This document shows positions 43,253 to 52,154 of a stretch of 64,000 nucleotides of DNA, piece by piece (the stretch's first letter is position 1; every line of letters starts with the position of its first letter). Origin of the DNA: Sphingobacterium sp. (GTDB lineage: Bacteria > Bacteroidota > Bacteroidia > Sphingobacteriales > Sphingobacteriaceae); contig JAIRVH010000042.1 in NCBI GenBank assembly GCA_031253985.1, positions 62,001-126,000 of the forward strand. The letters are read 5' to 3'. The notes beneath the pieces were generated by a model. That model had not been told where the DNA came from. It did no database searches and worked only from the letters and a program-made list of their open reading frames with translations. The position numbers were made by a program, and so were the translations under genes.

Positions 43253-44029
43253 ATGCAGACAAATGAAACAAAAGTAGCCCTTGTTACAGGAGCCAATACA
43301 GGTGTTGGTTTTCAGATAGCCAAAGCCCTTGCTGAAAATGGATATGATGTGTATGTTGGGTCACGAAATTTACAGAAAGGAGAAGATGCTGCCAAGCAGA
43401 TCGGGGGTAAAACACAAGCCATTCAGCTGGATATTACCGATCCCGAATCAATCAGGCATGCAGTGAGTGAAATAGCGCATGATTTTGGATACCTTACGCT
43501 ACTGGTCAATAACGCGGCAATTTCAAATGCAGGAACTCCCGGCCGCACCCTGTGGGAGATTCTTAGTGCCCAGAAGGCAAGCGTAGCATCAATAGAGGAG
43601 ATGCGTCAGGTCTGGGAAACCAATGTTTTTGGGACCCTTGCCCTAACACAGGCTTTCTTGCCATTGCTGCGGAAAGCAAAAGCAGCGAGGATCGTAACCG
43701 TTTCAAGTTCGTTGGGTTCGCTGACCCTCAATGCAGATGCGGACAATGCCTTTCGCAGCGGATTTGATGCCGTTTACGGGGCTTCCAAAACAGCTTTAAA
43801 CGGTGTTTTCCTGTCTCTTGCAAATGAACTGGAAAATACAAATGTCAAGGTCAACCTCGTCAGCCCGGGCTTTACAGCGACGGCGCTGAATAACTTCGAA
43901 GGAACGGATAGTGTAGAAGAAGGATCACTCGAGCCGATACGCGTTGCTTTGGCCGAAGATATTCCCAATGGCAGTTTTACGGGACCGGCAACTTACCGCA
44001 CAGCACAAGGCAGTCAGATTCCATGGTAG
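43253..44029 (+). CDS. Short-chain dehydrogenase/reductase (258 aa)
   Basis: Classical SDR: TGANTGVGF cofactor motif (15-23), D-I-T after strand 4, LVNNAAIS, catalytic Ser in TVSSSLGS, and Y-G-A-S-K. It should use NADP(H) given the G-S-R-N at the end of strand 2. It is followed after 20 bases by an AraC gene on the same strand; the same pairing recurs twice more in this part of the window. Confidence 0.94.
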   Translation: MQTNETKVALVTGANTGVGFQIAKALAENGYDVYVGSRNLQKGEDAAKQIGGKTQAIQLDITDPESIRHAVSEIAHDFGYLTLLVNNAAISNAGTPGRTLWEILSAQKASVASIEEMRQVWETNVFGTLALTQAFLPLLRKAKAARIVTVSSSLGSLTLNADADNAFRSGFDAVYGASKTALNGVFLSLANELENTNVKVNLVSPGFTATALNNFEGTDSVEEGSLEPIRVALAEDIPNGSFTGPATYRTAQGSQIPW

Positions 44030-44049
44030 TTTTTTTATAAATTTAGGAT

Positions 44050-44970
44050 ATGAAAAAGAAAGATGACACGTTAAGACGCTTTATTTCCATATCGGAGAGC
44101 CATGAAGCTTTTGGCCTGCCAAAACCTCAGCATCCACTGATCAGCCTGGTCCATTTCAATCAGGATAATCCATTCAATACGGATATGGCTCCGATCTACG
44201 ATGTCCTAAGTTTCTACAAAATAACGTTTATCACAAAGAACAGCGGAAAACTGAAGTACGGTAGGGGATATTATGATTTTAACGAAGGAAGCATGCTGTT
44301 TTTTGCACCCAATCAATTGGTCGGCAGCACAGAATACAATAGGGATACCTACGCTTATCTGCTGCTGATTCATCCTGACTTTTTCCTCGGTTCCCCCTTG
44401 GTACATAAAATTAAAAAGTACGGGTATTTTTCCTATTCGGTGAATGAAGCGCTGCATTTATCGGATCAGGAAAGAGAAACGATGATTGCAATCTTGAACA
44501 TCATGAAAAATGAACTGGACAACCGGATAGACGAGTTTAGCCAAGAAGTCATTATTTCCCAGATTGAGTTGATGCTGAGCTATGTCAACCGTTTTTACAA
44601 ACGGCAGTTCATTACCCGGAAAATTGTGAACAATGATATTCTGCAGAAGGCAGAAGCGCTGCTCGATGACTATCTGGACAATGATCATCCGCTTGTTCAA
44701 GGTGTTCCGACTGTACATTTTCTTTCGGAACAGCTGAATCTTTCTGCGGGATACCTGAGCGATATGCTGCGGGCGCTCATTGGTCAGAATACCCAGCAGT
44801 TTATCCACAATAAACTCATTGAAAAAGCAAAGGAGAAATTATCAGCGACGCAGCTTACCGTAAACGAAATAGCTTACGAACTGGGTTTTGAGCATGCGCA
44901 AAGTTTCAGCAAACTGTTCAAAAAGAAAACGGCCCAAACACCGTTGGAATTTAGGGCGATGTTTAATTGA
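44050..44970 (+). CDS. AraC-family regulator (306 aa)
   Basis: N-terminal FISISESHEAFGLPKPQHPLISL and the KYGRGYYDFNEGSMLFFAPNQ cupin segment, then a helical linker with FYKRQFITRKIVNND, and a C-terminal AraC domain (HFLSEQLNLSAGYLSDMLRALIGQ, TVNEIAYELGFEHAQSFSKLFKKKTAQTPLEFR). It is a clear paralogue of the regulator at 50023-50934 with the same blocks. It probably controls the SDR gene 20 bases upstream. Confidence 0.94.
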   Translation: MKKKDDTLRRFISISESHEAFGLPKPQHPLISLVHFNQDNPFNTDMAPIYDVLSFYKITFITKNSGKLKYGRGYYDFNEGSMLFFAPNQLVGSTEYNRDTYAYLLLIHPDFFLGSPLVHKIKKYGYFSYSVNEALHLSDQERETMIAILNIMKNELDNRIDEFSQEVIISQIELMLSYVNRFYKRQFITRKIVNNDILQKAEALLDDYLDNDHPLVQGVPTVHFLSEQLNLSAGYLSDMLRALIGQNTQQFIHNKLIEKAKEKLSATQLTVNEIAYELGFEHAQSFSKLFKKKTAQTPLEFRAMFN

Positions 44971-45021
44971 AGCTTAAATACCGAAACGAGTTGATGGTAC
45001 CCCGTCAATGAAATGTATAAA

Positions 45022-45114
45022 ATGAGCCAGGATATACTGCTGTGTATTTTTGTCGCAGCCTGTTTGATTTTTGTAATCTATTGTTTCTATTTCGTTATTA
45101 CTATGGACGGCTGA
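45022..45114 (+). CDS. Possible 30-aa single-span membrane peptide
   Basis: ATG at 45022, stop TGA at 45112-45114. Nearly the whole peptide is one hydrophobic helix (ILLCIFVAACLIFVIYCFYF) with three Cys, between an AraC and an SDR gene on the same strand. Chance frames with such uniform hydrophobicity happen, so it is only a candidate of the CydX/KdpF size class. Confidence 0.3.
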   Translation: MSQDILLCIFVAACLIFVIYCFYFVITMDG

Positions 45115-45119
45115 AGTTC

Positions 45120-45127
45120 TAATTTTG
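45120..45127 (+). promoter_or_regulatory. Bacteroidota -7 box (TAATTTTG) of the SDR gene
   Basis: Exact TAnnTTTG match, 20 bases before the SDR ATG, the same spacing as at the aldehyde dehydrogenase (30706). Confidence 0.45.
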
Positions 45128-45146
45128 TCCTATATATCAATGAAAT

Positions 45147-45986
45147 ATGAAGACAGATAAAGTATGGTTTGTAACGGGGGCTTCCAAGGGAATGGGGCTT
45201 TCGTTGGTCAAAAAACTCATCGGAAAAGGCTATCGCGTCGCGGCAACAAGCCGGGAATCACAGCGCTTAATAGACGCAGTCGGTCATCTTGAAGGACCGC
45301 AGTTCCTGCCCTTGGAAGTAGATCTGACAAGTGAGCAATCCATCCGCGAAGCTTTTGAACGTACGGTAGCACAGTTTGGAAAAGTCGATGTGCTGGTGAA
45401 TAATGCGGGCTATGGGATCGGTGGAGCTGTTGAAGAAATAAATCAGGAAGAAATCAAGGATAGTTTTGATATTAATGTCATGGCGGTTATCAAAACCATG
45501 CAGTCTGCGATGCCTTACTTCAGGCAACAGCGATCGGGCAATATCATCAACATCTCTTCGATTGCAGGATTTGCTCCTGGAATAGGTTGGGCCATGTATG
45601 CTGCGACAAAATATGCGGTGACGGGACTTTCAGAAGCGATGGCGGAAGATGTGAAAGAGTTCGGTGTGAAAGTGACGGTGGTGGCACCGGGGGCATTCCG
45701 GACGGAGTTTTTGGAAGACAGCTCTCTTGTTTTCGCGGAAAAGAAAATCGAGGGCTACAGTGCGATCCGGGCTTCGCACGAAAAATATGCGGCCATGAAC
45801 GGAGCACAGATCGGTGACCCTGAAATGCTGGCGAAGGTTCTAATCGATCTGGTCGCTAACCCCAACCCGCCTGTACGTCTCTATCTCGGAAGCGATGCTT
45901 ACAGAAGGGCAACGGAAAAAATTAATGTGCTTGCAGAAGAACTGGAAAGCAACAAGCCTATTTCTTATTCTACAGATTTTAACTAA
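45147..45986 (+). CDS. SDR-family oxidoreductase (279 aa)
   Basis: TGASKGMGLSL cofactor motif (10-20), LVNNAGYGIGG, catalytic S-S-I-A-G and Y-A-A-T-K (about 152-156), then the PGAFRTEF loop. Strand 2 ends in T-S-R, suggesting NADP(H). The C-terminal extension with PPVRLYLGSDAYRRATEK is typical of the 'oxidoreductase/SDR' group next to AraC genes in Bacteroidota. It is followed by a terminator and an AraC gene. Confidence 0.94.
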   Translation: MKTDKVWFVTGASKGMGLSLVKKLIGKGYRVAATSRESQRLIDAVGHLEGPQFLPLEVDLTSEQSIREAFERTVAQFGKVDVLVNNAGYGIGGAVEEINQEEIKDSFDINVMAVIKTMQSAMPYFRQQRSGNIINISSIAGFAPGIGWAMYAATKYAVTGLSEAMAEDVKEFGVKVTVVAPGAFRTEFLEDSSLVFAEKKIEGYSAIRASHEKYAAMNGAQIGDPEMLAKVLIDLVANPNPPVRLYLGSDAYRRATEKINVLAEELESNKPISYSTDFN

Positions 45987-46001
45987 TCCTTCGCTAAAAA
46001 T

Positions 46002-46037
46002 AAAAAACGTTGTCGTGACTCAGCGGCAGCGCTTTTT
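46002..46037 (+). terminator. Terminator between SDR and AraC genes
   Basis: Stem CGTTGTCG / CGGCAGCG (two G-T pairs) flanked by A5 and T5, loop of 8. It resembles the hairpin at 32166-32192 in arm sequence and in position. Confidence 0.7.
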
Positions 46038-46061
46038 ATTTGATTTTCGTACATTTATCCT

Positions 46062-46964
46062 ATGGAGAAGATGCAGTCACTGGAAGGATTTTACCAGTCT
46101 AAATTTGACCGGGTTCCCGAAAATATCCGAAACGCATTAGGGCATTTCAATGTTTTTAAAATGGATGAATATATAGGCAAGCATACCAGGCCGGCAGTCT
46201 ATAGCAGGAAAGATTATTTTAAGATCACCCTGATTATCGGTAGAAACAGGATACACTATGCGGATAAGGTCATTGAAATTAAAAAGCAGGCTTTATTTTT
46301 TACAAATCCGCAGATCCCATACAAATTTGAATGGATTGATGATTATAAATCTGGATTTTTCTGTGTATTTACCGCATCATTTTTCCATCATTTCGGTAAC
46401 CTCAGCGACTATGAAGTTTTTAAACCCAATGCTATACCTGTTTTTGAGCTTACGGATGAGCAAAAGGAAGATATAGAGCGGGTATTCCTGAAGATGAAAG
46501 ATAGCCTGGATTCGGATTATGCACATAAATATGATCTGCTGCGAAATCTTGTATTTGATCTGCTTCACTATACCCTCCGGATGGAAACGGCGTCAAAAGC
46601 TGAAAAGCCGCAGGCGAATGCTGCGCAACGGATTACCCATATGTTTTTGGAGCTCCTCGAGCGCCAATTTCCGATTGAAGATTTGGGGCAGCGGGTAGGC
46701 TTTCGTTCGCCTTCTGAATTTGCGGGTCAGCTCGCCGTTCATGTCAATCACCTTAACCGCGCCGTCAAGGAGATCACTGAAAAAACAACCTCCATGATTA
46801 TTGCTGAGCGTCTATTGCAGGAGTCGAAAATACTACTGAGACATACCGAATGGAACGTCTCGGAAATCGCTTACTCTTTGGGCTTTAAAGAGGCTACCCA
46901 TTTTAATAATTTCTTCAAAAAAATGATGCAGCTGACACCGGTCCGCTTTCGGGAAATGGATTGA
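46062..46964 (+). CDS. AraC-family regulator (300 aa)
   Basis: N-terminal cupin-like part (HTRPAVYSRKDYFKITLIIGRNRIHYADKVIEIKKQALFFTNPQIPYKF) and C-terminal AraC HTHs (FRSPSEFAGQLAVHVNHLNRAVKEIT, NVSEIAYSLGFKEATHFNNFFKKMMQLTPVRFREM). It follows the SDR by 75 bases with a terminator between, and may regulate it. Confidence 0.94.
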   Translation: MEKMQSLEGFYQSKFDRVPENIRNALGHFNVFKMDEYIGKHTRPAVYSRKDYFKITLIIGRNRIHYADKVIEIKKQALFFTNPQIPYKFEWIDDYKSGFFCVFTASFFHHFGNLSDYEVFKPNAIPVFELTDEQKEDIERVFLKMKDSLDSDYAHKYDLLRNLVFDLLHYTLRMETASKAEKPQANAAQRITHMFLELLERQFPIEDLGQRVGFRSPSEFAGQLAVHVNHLNRAVKEITEKTTSMIIAERLLQESKILLRHTEWNVSEIAYSLGFKEATHFNNFFKKMMQLTPVRFREMD

Positions 46965-47104
46965 TTATTATTGACGGCTGTGCGTGCAAGCTGAAGAAAG
47001 GAATCAGCCACTGGATTTGATTGAACTATTTTTGGCTGTCCGTTGTTCTCAAAACAACTGTACATATAGGTGACAGGTAAGATTGAAAACAAAAAGAACA
47101 ACAT

Positions 47105-47548
47105 ATGAATGGATTCAATAAAAATATGCTGGGCGGACTGATCGGAGCACTGGCACTCAATATCGTCCATAGCGCAGCCAAAAGATTTGACACTGAAGCG
47201 CCTGAAGTCGATAAAGTAGGCGAAGAGGCCATGCAGAAAACAGTGCGGTTTGCCGGATTTAAACCACCCAAAGGGAATGCGCTGGTGGCGGCAACTTTTG
47301 GTGCTGACGTCGCTTCCAACGCCATGTTATATACCCTCATCGGCTATGGCGGTCAGAAAAATCTGCTGCTCAAAGGAGCACTGCTCGGAACAGTCGTCGG
47401 CTTGGCGACATTGACCATTCCGGAGCAGGCAGGTCTGGATGCCCAGCCGATAAAAAAGACCGACCGTACCAAGTTCATGACCGTGGCCTGGTATGTGATC
47501 GGGGGATTAGCCGCAGGGATGGCCATGAAAGCAATGAGAAAGAGATAG
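47105..47548 (+). CDS. Hypothetical integral membrane protein (147 aa)
   Basis: Three hydrophobic stretches: LGGLIGALALNIVHSAA, NALVAATFGADVASNAMLYTLIG / LLKGALLGTVVGLATLTI and TVAWYVIGGLAAGMAMKAM, with Lys/Arg-rich connecting loops and a basic tail MRKR. No enzymatic motif. It lies between two AraC genes with clear gaps on both sides and is probably expressed alone. Function unknown. Confidence 0.8.
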   Translation: MNGFNKNMLGGLIGALALNIVHSAAKRFDTEAPEVDKVGEEAMQKTVRFAGFKPPKGNALVAATFGADVASNAMLYTLIGYGGQKNLLLKGALLGTVVGLATLTIPEQAGLDAQPIKKTDRTKFMTVAWYVIGGLAAGMAMKAMRKR

Positions 47549-47658
47549 CAAAGTAAGATAGGATTGATCGGCCTTGAAGTTCCAAGCCGATTTCATGGTA
47601 GTGAATACAAAAATTAGATAAAGGAGCCGTGTACAATGAAATTTTTCAATCTTTGTAC

Positions 47659-48546
47659 ATGGCTTTATTTATCACACTGGACAACGTTTATCAGTTGTAT
47701 CCCATTGATCCTTCAAAAAAGACAGATGGCATCGTTGTATTCCATCAATTGGCCGGATCAGGTCATGGATATACCGAACATAGCCGTTTATTTGACGGTC
47801 TGCTGCTTGGTTTCATGTTAAAGGGATCGATGAAAATGCAGATCCATTTCTTCGAGTACGAAATAAATGCCGGCGATATAGCGGTTTTGCCACCACAGCT
47901 ATTATTGGATACAAAATATCTGAGTGAAGACGCCGAAATCGTCACCATTGCGATCTCCCTCGATTTTATGTCTGCATTTCCAATGCTGCGTGAATTTGTT
48001 ATGAACGATCAGCTGCGCTGGCAGCCTGTCGTTAGGCTTCAAGAGGAGGAAAGCAGTCTACAGAATGAACTGATAAACCTCATAAAGGGATTTTACGATA
48101 AAAAGGCAAGCCCCAATAAAGCCGAAATCCTGCGGCACCTGGTCATGGCCATGATCAATATGATCGCAGAGGTATATACAGAGATGCCCAATTCCAGGAG
48201 TTTGTCCAAAAGCCGGACGCATGAAATTATCGATAACTTCTATCAATTAATTTTGAAACATGCGGGGGAACAAAGAAACGTGAACTTTTATGCGGAAAAA
48301 CTGCATTTAACGCCCCAGTATCTTTCCACCTTCCTGAAAGAAAAAACAGGCAGATCGGTATCGCAGTGGATCGACCATATGTTGATACTGGAAGCGAAGA
48401 CACTCCTTAAATCGACCAATCTGTCTATCAAAGAAATCAGCCATGCATTGAACTTTGGGGAGACCAGCATCTTCTGTCGGTATTTTAAACGGATAAGCGG
48501 GGTATCCCCAACATCATACCGACATCAGAAGACAATAGCCAAGTAG
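47659..48546 (+). CDS. AraC-family regulator (295 aa)
   Basis: ATG at 47659 (MALFITLDNVYQLYPID) is preferred to a GTG at 47629 whose AAGGAG is only two bases away. Cupin-like sensor at about 25-110 (GFMLKGSMKMQIHFFEYEINAGDIAVLPPQ), helical linker, and AraC DNA-binding domain (NFYAEKLHLTPQYLSTFLKEKTG, SIKEISHALNFGETSIFCRYFKRISG, SPTSYR). It is 92 bases upstream of the Tet-type pump on the same strand and is the likely controller. Confidence 0.92.
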   Translation: MALFITLDNVYQLYPIDPSKKTDGIVVFHQLAGSGHGYTEHSRLFDGLLLGFMLKGSMKMQIHFFEYEINAGDIAVLPPQLLLDTKYLSEDAEIVTIAISLDFMSAFPMLREFVMNDQLRWQPVVRLQEEESSLQNELINLIKGFYDKKASPNKAEILRHLVMAMINMIAEVYTEMPNSRSLSKSRTHEIIDNFYQLILKHAGEQRNVNFYAEKLHLTPQYLSTFLKEKTGRSVSQWIDHMLILEAKTLLKSTNLSIKEISHALNFGETSIFCRYFKRISGVSPTSYRHQKTIAK

Positions 48547-48638
48547 CTATAGCTAATCGGCAGATCATCTTAAAAATTGCACGCAAAACCCAATAGGGTG
48601 TCAATGCCTAAGTTTTTGATGCTGTCTATTTTTATGCC

Positions 48639-49880
48639 ATGAAAAAGACAGAGAAAAAAGCGGCAGTTGGTTTTATATTTATTACCTTGCTAATTGATAT
48701 TACAGGCTGGGGAATTATACTTCCCGTTGTCCCTAAACTTGTCGCGGAACTAATCCATAGCGACATCACTGAAGCAGCAAGATATGGTGGCTGGCTGGGT
48801 TTTGCCTATGCATTCACGCAGTTTATCTGTGCACCGCTGGTCGGCAATCTCAGTGACAGATACGGTAGACGTCCGATCCTGTTGATTTCGCTGCTGGGAT
48901 TTGGATTAGACTATCTGCTACTTGCATTGGCTCCTTCAATTGGCTGGCTATTTATCGGACGCATCCTTGCGGGCCTTACCGGAGCCAGTATATCAACAGC
49001 AAGTTCTTATATAGCCGATGTGTCTACCGACGAGACCCGGACGAAGAATTTTGGATTGATAGGAGCTGCATTTGGACTGGGATTTATTATAGGACCGGTA
49101 ATGGGAGGGGTGCTGGGGCACTATGGTGCCCGGATTCCTTTTTATGTAGCGTCGGTATTATGTTTGTTGAACTTCCTTTATGGTTATTTCATTCTTCCGG
49201 AGAGTCTGGATAAAAACAGAAGGCGACTGTTTGAGTGGAAGCGTGCTAACCCGATTGGATCACTGAAACTGCTGGCAAAGCATCCCAAAATTGCAAGTCT
49301 GGTGCTTGCTTTGATTCTGGTCTATATCGGACTCCACGCCGTACAGAGTAACTGGCATTTCTTTACCATGTATAAATTTCAGTGGTCAGAAAGAACGGTA
49401 GGCCTGTCTTTGGGGCTATTGGGACTTTTGCTCGGGTTGGTCCAGGGTGTTTTAATCAGATGGACAGCGCCTAAACTAGGTGAGCAGAAAAGCATCTATT
49501 ACGGCCTGATTTTTTATGCAATAGGTTTATTGCTGTTTTCTTTTGCCGGTGAAGGCTGGATGATGCTGCTATTTCTAATTCCTTATTCATTGGGTGGCAT
49601 CTGCGGGCCTTCGCTTCAGTCGATGATCAGCAAAAGTATCCCTGCGAATCAGCAGGGCGAGCTTCAGGGCGCCTTAACAAGTCTGGTCAGTGCGACTTCA
49701 ATTGTCGGGCCGCCGATGATGACCAATCTTTTTTACTATTTTACACAGGATAAAGCGCCATTTCAGTTTTCAGGGGCTCCGTTTTTGCTGGCCTCTATTT
49801 TGATGATGTTAAGCGCTGTTATCATTTATGTTAATTCAAAAAAAGAAAATCTTCAATTAAAACAGAATAAGGGAACGTAA
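48639..49880 (+). CDS. MFS transporter, TCR/Tet type (413 aa)
   Basis: Twelve hydrophobic segments. The first span has D-I-T-G-W-G-I-I-L-P-V-V-P, followed by motif A GNLSDRYGRRP and the mid-protein PESL loop that marks the Tet (DHA1) branch. Motif C-like GLGFIIGPVMGG is also present. This suggests proton-driven drug efflux. Chromosomal Tet-like pumps are common in this group and often do not give tetracycline resistance. It ends before a bidirectional terminator. Confidence 0.92.
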   Translation: MKKTEKKAAVGFIFITLLIDITGWGIILPVVPKLVAELIHSDITEAARYGGWLGFAYAFTQFICAPLVGNLSDRYGRRPILLISLLGFGLDYLLLALAPSIGWLFIGRILAGLTGASISTASSYIADVSTDETRTKNFGLIGAAFGLGFIIGPVMGGVLGHYGARIPFYVASVLCLLNFLYGYFILPESLDKNRRRLFEWKRANPIGSLKLLAKHPKIASLVLALILVYIGLHAVQSNWHFFTMYKFQWSERTVGLSLGLLGLLLGLVQGVLIRWTAPKLGEQKSIYYGLIFYAIGLLLFSFAGEGWMMLLFLIPYSLGGICGPSLQSMISKSIPANQQGELQGALTSLVSATSIVGPPMMTNLFYYFTQDKAPFQFSGAPFLLASILMMLSAVIIYVNSKKENLQLKQNKGT

Positions 49881-49949
49881 AATCAAAGAATAGATAAATC
49901 CTATCATAGGTTTATATCTATTCTATCATCCGCCTTTAAGTAAATAAAT

Positions 49950-49978
49950 AATGCGGAGTCCTATTTTGACTCCGCATT
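49950..49978. terminator. Bidirectional terminator
   Basis: Perfect 11-bp stem AATGCGGAGTC / GACTCCGCATT, loop CTATTTT, between the convergent MFS and AraC genes. Confidence 0.85.
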
Positions 49979-50022
49979 GTCAATAATTTCGTTATTAAAA
50001 AATATTTTTTATCCTGTTTTTG

Positions 50023-50934
50023 TCAGTTAAACGATTGTCTGAACGCTAAAGGTGAAATATCCGTTTTTTTCTTAAACAGCTTGTTGAATGATTGTGGGTG
50101 TTCAAAACCGAGTCTGTAAGCAATTTCTGAGACTGATAGAGTTGTCGCAGCGAGTTTTTCTTTAGCCTTTTCAATTAACTTGTCATGAATATGCTGCTGT
50201 GTGTTTTTACCTGTAATTGACCGCAGCACATCGCTTAAATAACGTGGTGAGAGATTTAGGCTTTCTGCCAAATGCTCTACCGTTGGGAGCCCTTTGTTCA
50301 ATGTTTCTTCTTGATCGAAATACTCGTCCAGCAGATGTTCCATTTGTGCCAGCAGTTCATTGTTAATAGCTTTTCGTGTGATGAACTGGCGTTCATAGAA
50401 ACGGTTGCTGTACTGCAATAGCATATCAATCTGTGATAAAATAATATCTTGTGTGTGCTTGTCGATATGTTGGTATTCTTTTTCTATTTTGAGAAAAATT
50501 TCTACAACATCTTTTTCTTCCTGTTCGGAGAGATGCAATGCCTCGTTTAGGGCATACGAAAAGAAGTTATAATTTCTGATTTTGGCTGCAAGTGGGTGGG
50601 TATACAAAAAATCCGGGTGAAACATCAGCATATAACCTTTGCCGCACTCTATATTCATTTTTCTGATCTCAGAAATCGTTAAAGACTGAATCTGTTTGGG
50701 TGCAATAAAATTCATTGTACCTTTGTCGAAGTCGTAATATTGCTGTCCGTATTTTACTTTTGCAGTAACGTCTTTTTTGAGCGAAATACTGTAGAAATTG
50801 ACGCAGAACTGTTCCCAGATTTTGCTTTCTTCAGGTTTTATTCCAGATACATCAATAACACTGACAAGCGGGTGTAAGGGGGCGGGCAAAGACAATTGCC
50901 GATGAAATTCGGATATGGAATTGATAATGTGCAT
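50023..50934 (-). CDS. AraC-family regulator (303 aa), paralogue of the one at 44050
   Basis: ATG at 50934 (MHIINSISEFHRQLSLPAPLHPLVS) matches the start of the paralogue; a longer frame to 51021 overlaps the SDR gene. Shared blocks: HPLVSVID, KYGQQYYDFDKGTMNFIAPKQ, FYERQFITRKAINNELL, HLAESLNLSPRYLSDVLRSITGKNTQQHIHDKLIEK, IAYRLGFEHPQSFNKLFKKKT. It follows an SDR by 64 bases, just as its paralogue does. Confidence 0.94.
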   Translation of the reverse strand: MHIINSISEFHRQLSLPAPLHPLVSVIDVSGIKPEESKIWEQFCVNFYSISLKKDVTAKVKYGQQYYDFDKGTMNFIAPKQIQSLTISEIRKMNIECGKGYMLMFHPDFLYTHPLAAKIRNYNFFSYALNEALHLSEQEEKDVVEIFLKIEKEYQHIDKHTQDIILSQIDMLLQYSNRFYERQFITRKAINNELLAQMEHLLDEYFDQEETLNKGLPTVEHLAESLNLSPRYLSDVLRSITGKNTQQHIHDKLIEKAKEKLAATTLSVSEIAYRLGFEHPQSFNKLFKKKTDISPLAFRQSFN

Positions 50935-50998
50935 CCTCTTTTTGTTTTCCAAATTTACAAAATGCAACTGTCTTTCCAGACAGTTGCCGATCTTAAAG

Positions 50999-51802
50999 TT
51001 ACGCCTCAAATTGTTTTGCAATTTCTTGTCTGAAAGCTTCTTTTCCGACTGTCAGACGTCGCTCATATAACGCATTTGCATCCTGGCCTGCGAGATAACG
51101 TACTTGATCTTTATTGTCCGTTGCGGCTTCATAAACAACATGAGCAATCTGCTCTGCCGTGGAAGCGTTTTGCATCATCAGATCCATTTGTTCCAGGAGT
51201 TTGTTTTCGATATTTTCATAGTCGGAATTTCGATTCATATCTAAGGAACGGCCAGCAAAATCTGTAGCAATTCCACCCGGCGCTACTGTTTTGATCGATA
51301 TCCCGAATTTTTTCAATTCAAAGGTCATGCTTTCGCTCCATCCCTCCAAAGCAAACTTTGTGGCATGATAAATCGAATGCAGCGGGAATCCCATAAATCC
51401 ACCAATGGATGTGGTTGAAATAAATAAACCACTTTTCTGTTCCCGAAAATGTGGAATAAATGCTTGTGTAACCCGCAGTACACCCAATAGATTCGTATTG
51501 ATCTGACGGAGTATTTTTTCGTCACTCAGCTTTTCAAACGCACCCATTAATCCATAACCTGCATTATTGAAAACCACATCAATTTTAGCTGACGAAGTTG
51601 CCTTCGCTACAGTTTCTTTGATTTGTTCAAGGTCAGTTACGTCTAATTTTAATAGGGTAACATTTTCGAGTTTAATTAGTTCTGTTTCATTTTCGATATT
51701 GCGCATCGTTGCGATCACATTCCAGCCCTTTTGCTGAAATAGTCTGGCAGTTGCTTTTCCTAGACCGGAAGAGGCTCCTGTAATGAAAATAGTCTTTTGC
51801 AT
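50999..51802 (-). CDS. SDR-family oxidoreductase (267 aa)
   Basis: TGASSGLGKATA (7-18), VFNNAGYGLMG, catalytic S-T-T-S-I-G-G and Y-H-A-T-K, PGGIATDF. Strand 2 ends M-R-N, consistent with NADP(H). First gene of an SDR-AraC pair on the minus strand. The imperfect 14-bp direct repeats at 51856-51890 lie 54-88 bases before its start and are candidate regulator sites. Confidence 0.94.
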   Translation of the reverse strand: MQKTIFITGASSGLGKATARLFQQKGWNVIATMRNIENETELIKLENVTLLKLDVTDLEQIKETVAKATSSAKIDVVFNNAGYGLMGAFEKLSDEKILRQINTNLLGVLRVTQAFIPHFREQKSGLFISTTSIGGFMGFPLHSIYHATKFALEGWSESMTFELKKFGISIKTVAPGGIATDFAGRSLDMNRNSDYENIENKLLEQMDLMMQNASTAEQIAHVVYEAATDNKDQVRYLAGQDANALYERRLTVGKEAFRQEIAKQFEA

Positions 51803-51855
51803 CGTGTTATTGTCTAATTCAATATTACAAAAGTCAGGAGAAGGCTCAGAGTATC

Positions 51856-51890
51856 TGTTGCCAAATTGAGCATGGTTGTAGCCAAAATGA
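51856..51890. repeat. Imperfect 14-bp direct repeat, 21-bp period (AraC operator candidate)
   Basis: TGTTGCCAAATTGA (51856-51869) and TGTAGCCAAAATGA (51877-51890) match at 12 of 14 positions, exactly two helical turns apart, upstream of the minus-strand SDR. A related GGCCAAATGA occurs at 52010-52019. The whole gap 51803-52154 holds no gene. Confidence 0.55.
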
Positions 51891-52142
51891 CGAAGTAGTT
51901 CTCTTTGTTCTTTGAAGGTCTTGTTGGCAAGTTTCTTTTCAGCCCGTTATTTCTATGGATTTATTCGGTTGGATATACTTATCCATAATGGTATGCTATT
52001 ATAATGTTTGGCCAAATGAATAGGGCAGTTTCATCGTTTAATAAACAAAATATGAAATTAAGGGGTTCTTCTAAAAGAGGATTGAGTATCTTCGTTTGAT
52101 GTTAAAGATGAAGGTTGCATTTGGCAGTATTGTATATTGTAG

Positions 52143-52148
52143 AAGGAG
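52143..52148 (+). promoter_or_regulatory. Shine-Dalgarno site of the stand-alone cheB
   Basis: AAGGAG six bases before the ATG at 52155; fixes the start. Confidence 0.55.
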
Positions 52149-52154
52149 CTCAAA

